55,853 nucleotides of DNA from a virus, in the IMG/VR virus record IMGVR_UViG_3300027969_000126, positions 1-55,853 of that record; one strand, given 5' to 3'. The first letter of the stretch is position 1; each line of letters opens with the position of its first letter. Shown piece after piece: positions 32,870 to 42,187 of this stretch. Both the position numbers and the translations under genes were made by a program. The notes below the pieces were generated by a model. That model did no database searches and had not been told where the DNA came from. It saw only the letters and a list, made by a program, of their open reading frames with translations.

Positions 32870-34379
32870 CTAGTCTAGGATTTCCACTATAATCAAGATT
32901 TAATTCTTGCCTAGATGTTTCTAATCTCTTTTTATTTTCTGTTCTTAATTCTGATTGTGTAATTATTTCTACTTCCCAATCATATTTTGCTTGTCCAATC
33001 TTAGGATCTCCGGCAGGGTATGTATCTCTCGCCTGTACATAAGCTGCTTGAGCCTCATCAATTTTTTTACTTTGGTCACGCTCTGCTTTATTCAACGAGT
33101 ACTTTAACATTGAATATTTTTCTTTATTTTTTACAGATTGGTCTTGTGCTGCAACAGCATCCGGCGCTGGGCCAGTTCCACCAAAGTCAGGAGCGGGTAT
33201 TACTGGATTACCTAATTGACTATTAATTTGAGTAGTAACTTCACTTCTGTCAACTGTGTTTGAGGCAATTGTAGGCATTTTTATTGGCTGGGGTCCCGAA
33301 CTGTTTAAACTGTTTATGTTGGCTTGCAATGCCGCTGCCGCTGATGCAGGTAATCCAGCACTTGCTAACGATGCTAATCCTTGATCACTTTTTGCTATTC
33401 CGGATATGACTGCTTTAGGATCTGTGCTAGTAAATTTATTTAATGCAGCACTTGCACTAGAGTTGCCGGCAGATAAAGAAGTACCGGTGCTTATCTTAGA
33501 AGTAAGACTAGATATATTATTTAATGCCCCGGTTGAAACGTTGTTTAGTGAAGAAGTTATACCTGCAAGTGATGCCGGTGGCGAGGCAAGTGCGCCGGGT
33601 GCATTATTTACCATAGATGAAATTGAACTCATTCCTCCCGGTATACCACTTATACCAGTACCAGTACTGGCAGATGATAAGATTGATGACGCAGAGGGTA
33701 ATAGTGATCCTCCACCTACTTTTGCTAATGGGTTAGAAGCAGAGCCGGTAAAGGCAGCAACACTACTTGATACACTAGGAAGTGCTCCGCCCACTGTGCT
33801 ACCCAAAGAACCAAATGCTGCTGACATATTTCCTGAGTTAGCTGCTGATTGTAACGCAGGAACATCTACCATGCTCCCCATTGATGATTTAAGTTGTTTT
33901 ATTTCTGGGGTCTCTGCTTGTGCTGCTGCAGGAGCCGCTGCTGCTGCTTCACCTGCTGCCTGTGTTGCTGCATTTTTTTGAGCAATTGCTTTTAAGTCTT
34001 GTGGTACTCCTGGAGTAAAAGCCTTGAATGAAGCAGTTACTGCCCCAAATGCCTGTGCAGCCACGCCCTTAACTGAGTCCGGCGGTGGAGCTGGGGCTGC
34101 CGCTGCCGCTTTTGATAGTGCATCTTCACCTGGTTTACCTGTAGGAGAACCCAGCGGTGATGATAGTGATGGTATTGCGGGCATTGATGGCATTGTCGGC
34201 ATTGATGGTAACGATGATGGCAAACCAGATAAGGATGTTGGTAAAGAACTTAGTGCTCCTCCCTTTGATGCCAAACTTGCAGCAAAGTTTCCTGAACTAA
34301 TTAAAGAGGCTACATTACTCCCCCCTCCTTGCAAGGCAGATGCAAATGCTGCGGGTGCGGGCGGTAAACTAGTTGCCAT
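32865..34379 (-). CDS. Low-complexity structural protein of baseplate region
   Basis: 504 residues. Residues 1 to about 400 are almost entirely Ala, Ser, Gly, Pro, Leu and Thr with repeating 'SLPSLPSMPTMPSMPAIPSL'-type and 'ASILSSASTGTG' units. The last 90 residues change to a charged helical segment (KYSLNKAERDQSKKIDEAQ ... ELRTENKKRLETSRQEL), likely a coiled coil. Shine-Dalgarno AAGGG. It lies between gp5 and gp25, overlapping neither. I recognise no family. The composition resembles the C-terminal extension of the neighbouring spike protein, so both may be tethers or linkers in the baseplate. The large reverse-strand frames inside it are composition artefacts. Confidence 0.6.
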   Translation of the reverse strand: MATSLPPAPAAFASALQGGGSNVASLISSGNFAASLASKGGALSSLPTSLSGLPSSLPSMPTMPSMPAIPSLSSPLGSPTGKPGEDALSKAAAAAPAPPPDSVKGVAAQAFGAVTASFKAFTPGVPQDLKAIAQKNAATQAAGEAAAAAPAAAQAETPEIKQLKSSMGSMVDVPALQSAANSGNMSAAFGSLGSTVGGALPSVSSSVAAFTGSASNPLAKVGGGSLLPSASSILSSASTGTGISGIPGGMSSISSMVNNAPGALASPPASLAGITSSLNNVSTGALNNISSLTSKISTGTSLSAGNSSASAALNKFTSTDPKAVISGIAKSDQGLASLASAGLPASAAAALQANINSLNSSGPQPIKMPTIASNTVDRSEVTTQINSQLGNPVIPAPDFGGTGPAPDAVAAQDQSVKNKEKYSMLKYSLNKAERDQSKKIDEAQAAYVQARDTYPAGDPKIGQAKYDWEVEIITQSELRTENKKRLETSRQELNLDYSGNPRLG

Positions 34380-34384
34380 AAATT

Positions 34385-36445
34385 TTATCCCTTATTAACT
34401 GAATTTTTAACAAAGTCAGTTGTTTCTTTTAGACCTACTTGTGACGCTGCTGTTACTAACCCGGCAATTGCGGTGGGGGCTTCATTTCCTGTTATTACAC
34501 CAGCTTGAGTCAATCCGGATTGTGCCTTTTGAAAGTTTGCAACTTGAGCATTTACTTGTGCCCCTGTATTATTTACAAATGCTGATAAATTTTCAGCACC
34601 CGGTGCACCGGTAAATAAGTTAGTTGTCATGGCCGATTGTACGTTTGAACCTGATTGTACCAACGAGGTAACTAATGCTGATGCTCCTGGCTTTAATACA
34701 CCAGCAGCTTCCATTTGTTGTGGAGTCATTGCTAAAGAACCAACTGCTGCGTTTAAAGATCCTTTTGCGTCATTGACTATTCCTGTACCAGAACTTACCA
34801 CAGATGCTGCATTAGCCGCGGCACCTGCTGCAACACCACTAACCATAGATGCAGTAACTCCCTTATCTAATGCAGCACTAGTAGCAGGTGTGCTACTAGG
34901 TGCAGTTGATGCTACAGCAGGTGTAACTGGATTTGGTGGGGTTGATGCTGTTGTGTTGTTTGTAGATGCTACTGCCGTGCTAGGTGCTGTTGGTAATGCG
35001 GCACTTGCGCTGGTGGTTATTTTAACATCAACACCCTGGTTAGCAGCAGCCCACGGTGCATGTGCAGGTGCTCTACTAACAATAGATGTTAACAACCCAG
35101 GAGCAGCAGCAAAACCTTTAGTTGCATCTCCTAACGTGTCAGTATGTGCAACTTGAGTAAGCAACGGTACTTCTGCTGGGACTAATGATGCGGATCCTGT
35201 ATTAAGATTTATTAGTTTTCCATTAACATACATAGTGCCATCACTATAATATGAACCTTCCCCTGCCGCAGCCATACTCATTGACCCATCTACTTTTATA
35301 GTAAACTTACCTAATGCATATCCAGTAAAACTTCCTCCTGATCTCCAAGCAATATTAGATGATGCATTTATGTTTATATTATTTGCGGCAATATTTAAAT
35401 CTTTTTTTGCATTAATGTTTATATTGTTATCTGCATGTAAATTTAAATCACCCTGTGTTCTGACATTTACGCTGTTGGTTGAGTACATATCAATTGTACC
35501 TTCTTTGCCTAACTCAATCCAACTTTGACCGTTGCTATGAATAATGTGCAAGCATTGCCCATCATCACTCATTAATATTTGATGACCCAATGCAGTTCTA
35601 AGACGTATTAATTGATCTTTACCTATAACGTCCCCGTCATCCATAACAATGCTATGTCCTCCTCTACGAGAAATAACTTCTAATGCAACATTTTGTGCTG
35701 TATTTTTTTTAGCAAGTATATCTTTATCAGTAAATCCACCTTGATATATAGGTCTGCCCGGAGTACTAACTCCCCATCCAACTCTAGAAGGGCTTTCACG
35801 CAATGCGCTACTACTAATAGGACCCCTAACTGTATCTCTAATTAAACCTTGCTGTGCATATATTGCAGCAGAATAACTATGTACAGGTTTAGCCGCAGTT
35901 AAAAATTCAGCACTATTGGTAATTTCTGGATTATTATTATTTAAATTAACAACTGGCAATTTTTGTGAACCACCAAAAGATTTTGCTTCTCCGTCATTCA
36001 TTGTTACTTTGCCACTAAATGATCCGATAGCAGGGATCATTTGCAATAATTCTGGAGGCAATACACTTCCTATATAATATCCGTAATTTGGATCACCGTT
36101 TATAAAAACACAAATAACAGTACTACCTATATCAGGGGGACTAAACCACATGCCATATGAACTTGGATTACCTGTGAAAGTACCAAAGTCTTTTGAGTTA
36201 TTTCCTGATTGTACTGATGTAGTTCCAAAGAAGGGACTCATATATCCCACTGTAATCCAAGCCTTAACATCGTCTGGATCAGGTGCACCAAAGTCTGAAA
36301 TATAAACTTGAATTCTTCCTCCCCTTGTAGGGTCAATATTGTTTTTTACAATAGCCAATACTGGTTCGGACCTAATAACGCCGCCGCCGGCGTCTGGTTT
36401 ACTTGCTTTTAATTGACCTTTTGGTTTGAATACGTCTTGTGCCAT
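34385..36445 (-). CDS. 5: gp5-like central spike / baseplate hub protein without lysozyme domain
   Basis: 686 residues. Residues 30-140 form an OB-fold as in gp5/VgrG ('LAIVKNNIDPTRGGRIQVYI', 'GTYGMWFSPPDIGSTVICVF'-type strands, 'NYGYYIGSVLPPELLQ'). Residues about 270-425 form a beta-helix needle ('HSIVMDDGDVIGKDQLIRL', 'NININAKKDLNIAANNININ', 'GSMSMAAAGEGSYYSDGTMY'). T4 gp5 has a lysozyme domain between these parts. Here the linker (about 150-265) shows no lysozyme pattern. Residues 430-686 are an Ala/Ser/Thr/Pro-rich extension ending in helices ('MTPQQMEAAGVLKPGASALV', 'NEAPTAIAGLVTAASQVG'). Role: membrane-puncturing spike at the baseplate centre. It follows the hub-like gene by 15 bases. 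Confidence 0.85.
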   Translation of the reverse strand: MAQDVFKPKGQLKASKPDAGGGVIRSEPVLAIVKNNIDPTRGGRIQVYISDFGAPDPDDVKAWITVGYMSPFFGTTSVQSGNNSKDFGTFTGNPSSYGMWFSPPDIGSTVICVFINGDPNYGYYIGSVLPPELLQMIPAIGSFSGKVTMNDGEAKSFGGSQKLPVVNLNNNNPEITNSAEFLTAAKPVHSYSAAIYAQQGLIRDTVRGPISSSALRESPSRVGWGVSTPGRPIYQGGFTDKDILAKKNTAQNVALEVISRRGGHSIVMDDGDVIGKDQLIRLRTALGHQILMSDDGQCLHIIHSNGQSWIELGKEGTIDMYSTNSVNVRTQGDLNLHADNNININAKKDLNIAANNININASSNIAWRSGGSFTGYALGKFTIKVDGSMSMAAAGEGSYYSDGTMYVNGKLINLNTGSASLVPAEVPLLTQVAHTDTLGDATKGFAAAPGLLTSIVSRAPAHAPWAAANQGVDVKITTSASAALPTAPSTAVASTNNTTASTPPNPVTPAVASTAPSSTPATSAALDKGVTASMVSGVAAGAAANAASVVSSGTGIVNDAKGSLNAAVGSLAMTPQQMEAAGVLKPGASALVTSLVQSGSNVQSAMTTNLFTGAPGAENLSAFVNNTGAQVNAQVANFQKAQSGLTQAGVITGNEAPTAIAGLVTAASQVGLKETTDFVKNSVNKG

Positions 36446-36460
36446 AATTAATTAATTGTG

Positions 36461-39223
36461 TTATCTTCCCATATAATCATCAGATGCTACTGGTGTACCA
36501 CCAATGCCAGCGACAATAGTTCCTTGAGTATTTTGTGATAGTTTTTGCATCGGATCTAATACATTGTTAATACTTCCTACAGAATTTATTGATGCTAATT
36601 GTGCCTGTTGTGCAGGATCTAAGAATGTTGGTGTCGGAAGACCAGCAAAACCAGTTACTCCAGAAGTACTTGCAGAACCATTTGCAGTTGTAGGGACTCC
36701 CGGATTAATACTTCCTCGTCCTCCGCCAGCAGCGCCATTAGTTAAATTAACGCCTGTTCTTGCTTGCGCCCCTGTTGTTTGATCAGTTGCTAAACTGGCA
36801 GCAGCATTACCTTGTCTTGCAAATCTATTGTCAGATCCGTCTACTGGTCTACCGGCTGCTGCCGCATTAGATGCGGTTGCAGTTGCGCCGGCGCCAAACG
36901 TATTTATATTACACTCTAACTCCTGTTCAAACTTACCTTTACTAAAACTACTGTTTACTTTAGTAACCATATAACTTACTCCGCCACCCCTAGCATCTAT
37001 TTGTGCTTGTATTTCATTGGGATAAGCCCAAAATTGAATTGATTTGTTTATACTCATCAACCCAGTGCGATTGTCATAGTCTTGAGGTTCTCTAAAATTT
37101 ATTTCAATAAAAACTTGTCCGCCATTTGGATTAACAGTAAATCCATCTGTTCCGTAAAATTGATTATATAATGAATTTATACTAGATGCAGCCGGTTGCA
37201 TTAAAAAGTCTGGGTCACCTAATATTCTTATTTTAGCTGCTGCATATGCACCTGGATCATATAAACTAGTTACATATGCATTCTGTGCTTGTAATCCTAC
37301 ATCCAATCTACCCGTTTTAACTGCATTTTGTTCTCCTATTTTTGTACCTATATCTTCACCTCCACCAGATGAAGCCGAAGTAGTAGACTTACCGGATACG
37401 GCCACATTAAAAAACGTGTTATCCATTTGTTGATCGTAGCTTAAAATTTCACTATTTTTTCCAGTAAACCAGTATTCATATCTTTTGTGCGGGCCATAAT
37501 ATGGTGCGCCGTTATTTACTCCCGGTGCAGTTATAACCGGTGTTTGATATTCTTGAATGATATAAGTTGTTTTATACGCAAAATCTTTTCGTTTTGTGTC
37601 CCAACCTAATATTTTTATTTCTGCACTAATATTATACCACTTAATGTCAGTTTTCTTATAAGATTGTATTTCTGCCGGCGCATTTGCTAATTGATCAGGT
37701 GTCAATGATGAAACATAAATGGTTTTTAATGCATCTTCTAAATAAGAACTTTGTACAATTATGTCATTAATGCATTGTATAATAGGTCCACCTTTACTAA
37801 ATGAAATTTGTCTTACTGTATTATCCGGTGTAGCATTTTCTGAGGCAGCAATATTAACCTGATCAGTTGTAAATACTAATCCCATTGCCCATTTTCTTTT
37901 ATCTAAATCTGCTTTACTTACAATTGATGCGCTCGGAATAGAGAATAGTGAACTACCCAAAAATGCAATATCCCATTCATTTGCAATATTAATGGATTTG
38001 TTTTCTAGTAGTGTTTGCTCATCTTTATTTAATTTAGCAAGTAACCCAACGTTACCTGATATTCCGCCTGCGCCTCCACCTCTATTACTATTATCACCTC
38101 CACCTGTGCCTATCAAACAATCAATTACTGTTTTGCCTTGAACTACTGCTCCTCTATCAATCATCCCGCGTTTTGTTCCAAACACTGATCCGGTAGCAGG
38201 GTTTGCTGCTTTGATATTATAAACTACAGTGTTACCATCTATCTTGAATTTCATTTCTGTAATGATAATATCATAATATCGTTGATAAAGACCATATGCA
38301 TTACCAGTTGGATCTCCGTCAGCAGCAGAAACTTTAGTTGGATCTATTATATTTCCATCTGCATCATAACCTAAAAATCTTATACCTATTATAAAAAATT
38401 GTTTTGATGGATTTTTAAGATCCTCAATATTTTTAGTTTTAGAAATTTTTGCTAACTCATTTGCTGCATTACGTAATTTAGTAACAAATGAAAACCCATA
38501 TGGTTCAGTTATTGTAAATTGCATGTCAAATGTATTAGTGGCAGACTGTGTATCTTTTCCGTTTATTGCCTGGGTCATTTTTAAATCATCAATATAATAA
38601 TCTAAATCAAAGCCCGGTGCACGTTTTGAGGTATTATTATTGATACCGCCACTCTGAGCAACCAAATACGCTCCATTGGTATATTGTGTTGTAGGTGCAT
38701 TTGCGCTTGACGGAGACGGAGGTGATCCTCCCATTGTTCTTGTTGGTGCGTTATTACTTGTAGTAGCATCTCTCGTTGCTTGGGCCGTTGCTTGGGCTTC
38801 AGCAGCCTCCATGCTTACTGCACCAGGTGCCATATTACTGATAGCATTAATATCACTTCTACCCGATGCAATAAATGCATCATACGCATCGGGTGTTATC
38901 ATATACAAAGATATTTGATATGTATAACTTGGAAAATTACCCAATGGGTTTTGCCAACGTTTATTGGGTATTAATGCTTGCTCAGTCTGAATAGCTTGTG
39001 TTGGTGGCTGATTTGAATTATTTACATTTGCTTGACCGGCTGCTTGTGTAGTAGGTACTTGGTTTGCTACAGTTGCAGGAGAAGGTTGTCCAGATAATCC
39101 ACCAAGTATTTGCTGTGAAAGTTTATTCCATAACGCTGTAGCTTCAGGGGATGCAACAGGATTTGGTTTACCAGAATTAACCGGAAAACCAGAATCATCT
39201 GATTGTAAATTAGGATTTGGCAT
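36461..39223 (-). CDS. Putative baseplate hub structural protein (gp27-like by position)
   Basis: 920 residues with a Shine-Dalgarno AGGG. Low-complexity arms at both ends (about 1-90 and 760-920, rich in Asn, Gln, Ala, Gly, Thr) flank a structured core: 'FPSYTYQISLYMITPDAYDA', 'FDMQFTITEPYGFSFVTKLR', 'YDIIITEMKFKIDGNTVVYN', 'YEYWFTGKNSEILSYDQQMD', 'DPGAYAAAKIRILGDPDFLM', 'YMVTKVNSSFSKGKFEQELE'. The last motif resembles the end of phage hub and late-control proteins, where a strand pair with 'F..GKF...L' closes the domain. It sits directly before the gp5-like spike, where a gp27-type hub would be expected. It may do that job, but I cannot prove homology to T4 gp27. Confidence 0.55.
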   Translation of the reverse strand: MPNPNLQSDDSGFPVNSGKPNPVASPEATALWNKLSQQILGGLSGQPSPATVANQVPTTQAAGQANVNNSNQPPTQAIQTEQALIPNKRWQNPLGNFPSYTYQISLYMITPDAYDAFIASGRSDINAISNMAPGAVSMEAAEAQATAQATRDATTSNNAPTRTMGGSPPSPSSANAPTTQYTNGAYLVAQSGGINNNTSKRAPGFDLDYYIDDLKMTQAINGKDTQSATNTFDMQFTITEPYGFSFVTKLRNAANELAKISKTKNIEDLKNPSKQFFIIGIRFLGYDADGNIIDPTKVSAADGDPTGNAYGLYQRYYDIIITEMKFKIDGNTVVYNIKAANPATGSVFGTKRGMIDRGAVVQGKTVIDCLIGTGGGDNSNRGGGAGGISGNVGLLAKLNKDEQTLLENKSINIANEWDIAFLGSSLFSIPSASIVSKADLDKRKWAMGLVFTTDQVNIAASENATPDNTVRQISFSKGGPIIQCINDIIVQSSYLEDALKTIYVSSLTPDQLANAPAEIQSYKKTDIKWYNISAEIKILGWDTKRKDFAYKTTYIIQEYQTPVITAPGVNNGAPYYGPHKRYEYWFTGKNSEILSYDQQMDNTFFNVAVSGKSTTSASSGGGEDIGTKIGEQNAVKTGRLDVGLQAQNAYVTSLYDPGAYAAAKIRILGDPDFLMQPAASSINSLYNQFYGTDGFTVNPNGGQVFIEINFREPQDYDNRTGLMSINKSIQFWAYPNEIQAQIDARGGGVSYMVTKVNSSFSKGKFEQELECNINTFGAGATATASNAAAAGRPVDGSDNRFARQGNAAASLATDQTTGAQARTGVNLTNGAAGGGRGSINPGVPTTANGSASTSGVTGFAGLPTPTFLDPAQQAQLASINSVGSINNVLDPMQKLSQNTQGTIVAGIGGTPVASDDYMGR

Positions 39224-39535
39224 TTATATCCCTAACACCTGCTTTAACACTGTTAGTGTAGGTAAATATATTTGCACTCCTGCTACAAAATCAAAATAAG
39301 GATCTTTTAATCTATTTGGATTTCTACTTGCAAATACCCACCACAATCTACTATCTGTGTACAAATCGTATGCTAGTAAATCAGGTCTATATTCATATAC
39401 GGCAGCAATTGTCCACAATATATCTGACGGTTGCATTGGTATTTGCCTATTTACCATAACATCTAAAAATTGATTATTCACTACACTTGTATTGTAATAT
39501 GGGCTACTTGCCGGATATGTATTATTAATTGCCAT
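39224..39535 (-). CDS. 53: Baseplate wedge protein gp53-like
   Basis: 103 residues from ATG at 39535. A TTG two codons earlier is possible, but the AGGAGG ribosome site is correctly spaced for this ATG, which also shares an A with the preceding stop (TAATG). Seen: 'VYEYRPDLLAYDLYTDSRLW' followed by 'WVFASRNPNRLKDPYFDFVA' and 'GVQIYLPTLTVLKQV', the pattern of gp53/LysM-like wedge proteins in T4-like phages (T4 gp53 has 196 residues). Known role: with gp6 and gp25 it forms the inner wedge. The stop is adjacent to the start of the hub-like gene (39223). Confidence 0.82.
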   Translation of the reverse strand: MAINNTYPASSPYYNTSVVNNQFLDVMVNRQIPMQPSDILWTIAAVYEYRPDLLAYDLYTDSRLWWVFASRNPNRLKDPYFDFVAGVQIYLPTLTVLKQVLGI

Positions 39536-42054
39536 TACCAAAATCCTCCTCTTCCACCTGTTTTAGACGATCTTAACAATGCGCCTGTTGCATAGTCTTT
39601 TAAACTAAATCTATTACTAACATCATTTCTAGTCACTACTGGCAATGCTGTTATGCTTAATGTTATTTTAGTAGGGACATATGTTGGTTCTCTTGTGCCT
39701 GCATATGCGCCAGAAAAATTTGGGGGCGCGGGTACTGCACCTTGTTGTACTCCGGCTGCAGCCATTCTAGATTCTCCTGGTTTGCCACCATTTGAACTTT
39801 TAGGCACCGCAGGACTTCTATTAACACCTGCTTGAGTAGCAGTACTACCTGCTGCAATATAATCAACATCAGTAGGTAATGAATATGTAAAGTTTTGAAT
39901 TAATAATGGATGTTGATCAAATTGAAATGCACCCAATCCAGTTAGATAACATAATGGTGGAGGTGTACCTGGTACTGGTCCTGGATCTTGTCCATAAAAC
40001 ATTTTTGTAATAGACCTAAAGAAATGTATTACTGCTAATATATAATTAGCCTCATATGCATCTTGTGCAGTAAAATCACAACCAATTGTAATTGCATCAA
40101 CTGCACTGCTTTTATAACTTTGATATCTATAATTAGTATGTGTCAAATCAGTAGAATCATAATTTGCAGCATATGTTACTGATATTGAAGGAGTGTATGG
40201 GAATATTACTCCATTTGTGGCGCTTAACGGAGCAAGTATGCCCGGTGGGTTTGCTGCGTATAGATAATTTGCGCCCGGAGCTAAACTCAATCTTACACGC
40301 CAATCGCCTTGTGCTGCTGCATTGGTTACATCTTGTTGAGTAGCTTGTGATTGAGTATCTGCTTTTGCCGTAGTTAAACCAGATTGAGTATTTTGTGCGT
40401 CTGCTCGTTGTGCGGCTTCATCTGCTGCAATTCTATCTTCTGCTGCTGCATCTTCAACTCGCTTTATTGCCGGATCTGTTACTTCTTTTGGACCAGGATT
40501 TACTGTTTCTGGTTCAGCTTGTTGCCTAATTTGATCATCTATTGCTGCATCCCCTACCGGAACATACAACTCACCAGTTTCTGGATTTACTTTAATATTT
40601 GGATTTACAGTACCATCTTCTGCTACTACAGCTTGACCAGTAGTATTTTCATTAATAATCTTTTGTTCAGCAACTTGTTCATCTATCCCCGCAAATTCAT
40701 CAACTGCCGGATCCCCTGCCGGAACATACAACTCTCCAGTTTCTGGATTTATTTTAATGTTTGGATTTACAGTACCATCTTCAGCTACCACTGCTAGACC
40801 AGTAGTATTTTCATTAATATTCTTTTGTTGGGCAACTTGATCATCTACCCCTGCAAATTCATTATTTAAATCTGCTTGCTTTTTGTCTTGTATAACTTGT
40901 TCTGCTGCTTGCTGTCTTTGTGCAGGGTCCTGCAAGGTGCTAATATTTTGCGCTTTATCTATAGCTATTTGATCTGCTACCTGCGCTCTTTGTGCTGGAT
41001 CTTGTAACGTAGATACTTGTGCGGGTGCAGTAGCATCTGCGTTTTCAATCAAAACTTGATTGGCTTGCGCTCTACTAGCCGGATCAGATACGTTATTAGT
41101 TGCTGCTGCTTGATCTATGGCTACTTGATCTGCTGCCTGCGCTCTCTGTGCCGGATCACTAAATGTTGATACTGGAGTAGGAGAGGTGTTATCTGCATTT
41201 ACTATGGCAATCTGATTGGCTTGTGCCCTACTAGCCGGATCTGATACGTTATTAGTTGAATTAGTATTTGGTTCTGGCAATAACGCTTGCTGTCTTTGTG
41301 CCGGATCACTAAATGTTGATACTGGAGTAGGAGAGGTAGCGTCTGCATTTGTAATAGCAGCTTGTTGTCTCTGTGACGGATCTTGCAACGTGCTTACATT
41401 TTTTGCATTGTCAATTGCTGTTTGGTCTGCTACTTGCGCTCGTTGTGCTGGATCTTGTACATTGTTAGTTGAATTGGTGTTTGGTGTAACAACAGTCGTA
41501 GCAGCTTGTTCTGCTGCTATAGCCCTTTGTGCCGGATCAGAAACGTTATTAGTTGATCCAGTAGAAGGTATTGCTGCTGCTGCTTGCGCTCGTTGAGCCG
41601 GATCTGTTACGTTGGTCGTTGAACTAGGTGGGGTGACTACATTCGAATTATTTACGATAGATTGTGTTAAATTTACACCATTTGATGCTGCTTTAAAAAG
41701 TGCCAATCCGCCAATTGCTAAAGCACCAGCACCTAAAATGTTTTGTGCCGTAAAAATTGAAGAAATTCCGGTATTGGGCTTAGGAGTAGATGATGATACC
41801 GCTTTATTTAATACCGGAGTAGTTGTTGAGCCTTGAACAAACTTTGCACCGGGAACCGGTTGAGAAATACTCGTAGTTGATCCTATTGCAAAAGTATTAG
41901 CAGGTGCCTTTCCAGTAGCCTGTGTAATTGCAGTCTTTGCAGCCGCTAACGTTGCGGCTGAGTTAGCCGTAAGATTAATTGTTGAGGTAGTGGCCGTGGT
42001 CCCGGTAGCGGTTACATTTGCTGTAGTGGGTGCTGCGTTTGGGGTGGTTGCCAT
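39535..42054 (-). CDS. Tail tube cap-like baseplate protein (gp48/gp54-like C-terminus) with long repeat arm
   Basis: 839 residues. Residues about 148-388 contain about ten copies of DPAQRAQ/DPASRAQ units separated by short Asn/Thr/Val linkers. Residues about 395-508 are a two-copy block with 'AVVAEDGTVNPNIK' and 'NPETGELYVP'. A hydrophobic stretch (ILGAGALAIGGLALF) lies near residue 112. The C-terminal third is a compact domain ('WRVRLSLAPGANYLYAANPP', 'FPYTPSISVTYAANYDSTDL', 'YEANYILAVIHFFRSITKMF', 'FQFDQHPLLIQNFTYSLPTD') that I associate with tail-tube-initiator/cap proteins of T4-like cyanophages. It is the first gene of the minus-strand baseplate block, with AAGGA and a GCTAAATA octamer before it. 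The repeat arm is unusual for this family. Confidence 0.6.
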   Translation of the reverse strand: MATTPNAAPTTANVTATGTTATTSTINLTANSAATLAAAKTAITQATGKAPANTFAIGSTTSISQPVPGAKFVQGSTTTPVLNKAVSSSTPKPNTGISSIFTAQNILGAGALAIGGLALFKAASNGVNLTQSIVNNSNVVTPPSSTTNVTDPAQRAQAAAAIPSTGSTNNVSDPAQRAIAAEQAATTVVTPNTNSTNNVQDPAQRAQVADQTAIDNAKNVSTLQDPSQRQQAAITNADATSPTPVSTFSDPAQRQQALLPEPNTNSTNNVSDPASRAQANQIAIVNADNTSPTPVSTFSDPAQRAQAADQVAIDQAAATNNVSDPASRAQANQVLIENADATAPAQVSTLQDPAQRAQVADQIAIDKAQNISTLQDPAQRQQAAEQVIQDKKQADLNNEFAGVDDQVAQQKNINENTTGLAVVAEDGTVNPNIKINPETGELYVPAGDPAVDEFAGIDEQVAEQKIINENTTGQAVVAEDGTVNPNIKVNPETGELYVPVGDAAIDDQIRQQAEPETVNPGPKEVTDPAIKRVEDAAAEDRIAADEAAQRADAQNTQSGLTTAKADTQSQATQQDVTNAAAQGDWRVRLSLAPGANYLYAANPPGILAPLSATNGVIFPYTPSISVTYAANYDSTDLTHTNYRYQSYKSSAVDAITIGCDFTAQDAYEANYILAVIHFFRSITKMFYGQDPGPVPGTPPPLCYLTGLGAFQFDQHPLLIQNFTYSLPTDVDYIAAGSTATQAGVNRSPAVPKSSNGGKPGESRMAAAGVQQGAVPAPPNFSGAYAGTREPTYVPTKITLSITALPVVTRNDVSNRFSLKDYATGALLRSSKTGGRGGFW
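40557..40860 (-). repeat. Two-copy 142-bp direct repeat inside the tube-cap-like gene
   Basis: Copies at 40557-40698 and 40719-40860 align over their full length with a few, mostly silent, differences. They encode the block containing NPETGELYVP and AVVAEDGTVNPNIK. The low divergence points to a recent in-frame duplication or ongoing homogenisation. Confidence 0.8.
40890..41625 (-). repeat. DPAQRAQ heptad-like tandem repeats (coding)
   Basis: About ten coding repeats with the core DPA(Q/S)R(A/Q)Q, each followed by A/V-rich residues and a 15-25 residue spacer, for example VSTLQDPAQRAQVADQ. Spacing is irregular at DNA level and all copies keep frame, so this is a protein repeat and not a CRISPR array or DNA satellite. 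Confidence 0.8.
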
Positions 42055-42075
42055 ATTATTCTTGTCCTTATCTTA

Positions 42076-42083
42076 TATTTAGC
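42076..42083 (-). promoter_or_regulatory. Late-promoter-like octamer GCTAAATA for the baseplate block
   Basis: Minus-strand GCTAAATA 21 bases before the ATG at 42054, in a true intergenic region. It is the natural late promoter for the block starting with the tube-cap-like gene. On the other strand the next bases read GCATAAATA (42082-42090), one mismatch to TATAAATA in its last eight, so late initiation in both directions is possible. Confidence 0.5.
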
Positions 42084-42126
42084 ATAAATATAATGCTCTG
42101 TTTTTACCTTTTCTACACAAAATCTG

Positions 42127-42155
42127 TTGCTTTTCTGCAACCATTATGCTATAAT
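42127..42155 (+). promoter_or_regulatory. Sigma70-like promoter before gp55
   Basis: TTGCTT at 42127-42132, 17-base spacer, TATAAT at 42150-42155. The -10 is a perfect match and the -35 keeps the TTG. This is host-type rather than phage late-type and fits early or middle expression of the late sigma factor. A strong AAGGAG ribosome site follows just before the ATG at 42188. Confidence 0.55.
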
Positions 42156-42187
42156 CACTCAAGCATAACTATAACTCAAGGAGACCT

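Noticed and set aside
33406-33981. 191-codon plus-strand ORF
   Set aside because: Antisense to the Ala/Ser/Gly-rich 504-residue protein; such composition lacks stops on the other strand, so the frame is an artefact.
34629-35156. 175-codon plus-strand ORF opposite the spike gene's C-terminal arm
   Set aside because: Same composition effect; no ribosome site and no independent motif.
40384-40797. Cys-rich 137-codon plus-strand ORF
   Set aside because: Antisense shadow of the duplicated NPETGELYVP block; its repeats mirror those of the real gene.
40890-41625. CRISPR-like array
   Set aside because: Repeats are in frame, irregular in spacing and diverged at third codon positions, as expected for a coding repeat.
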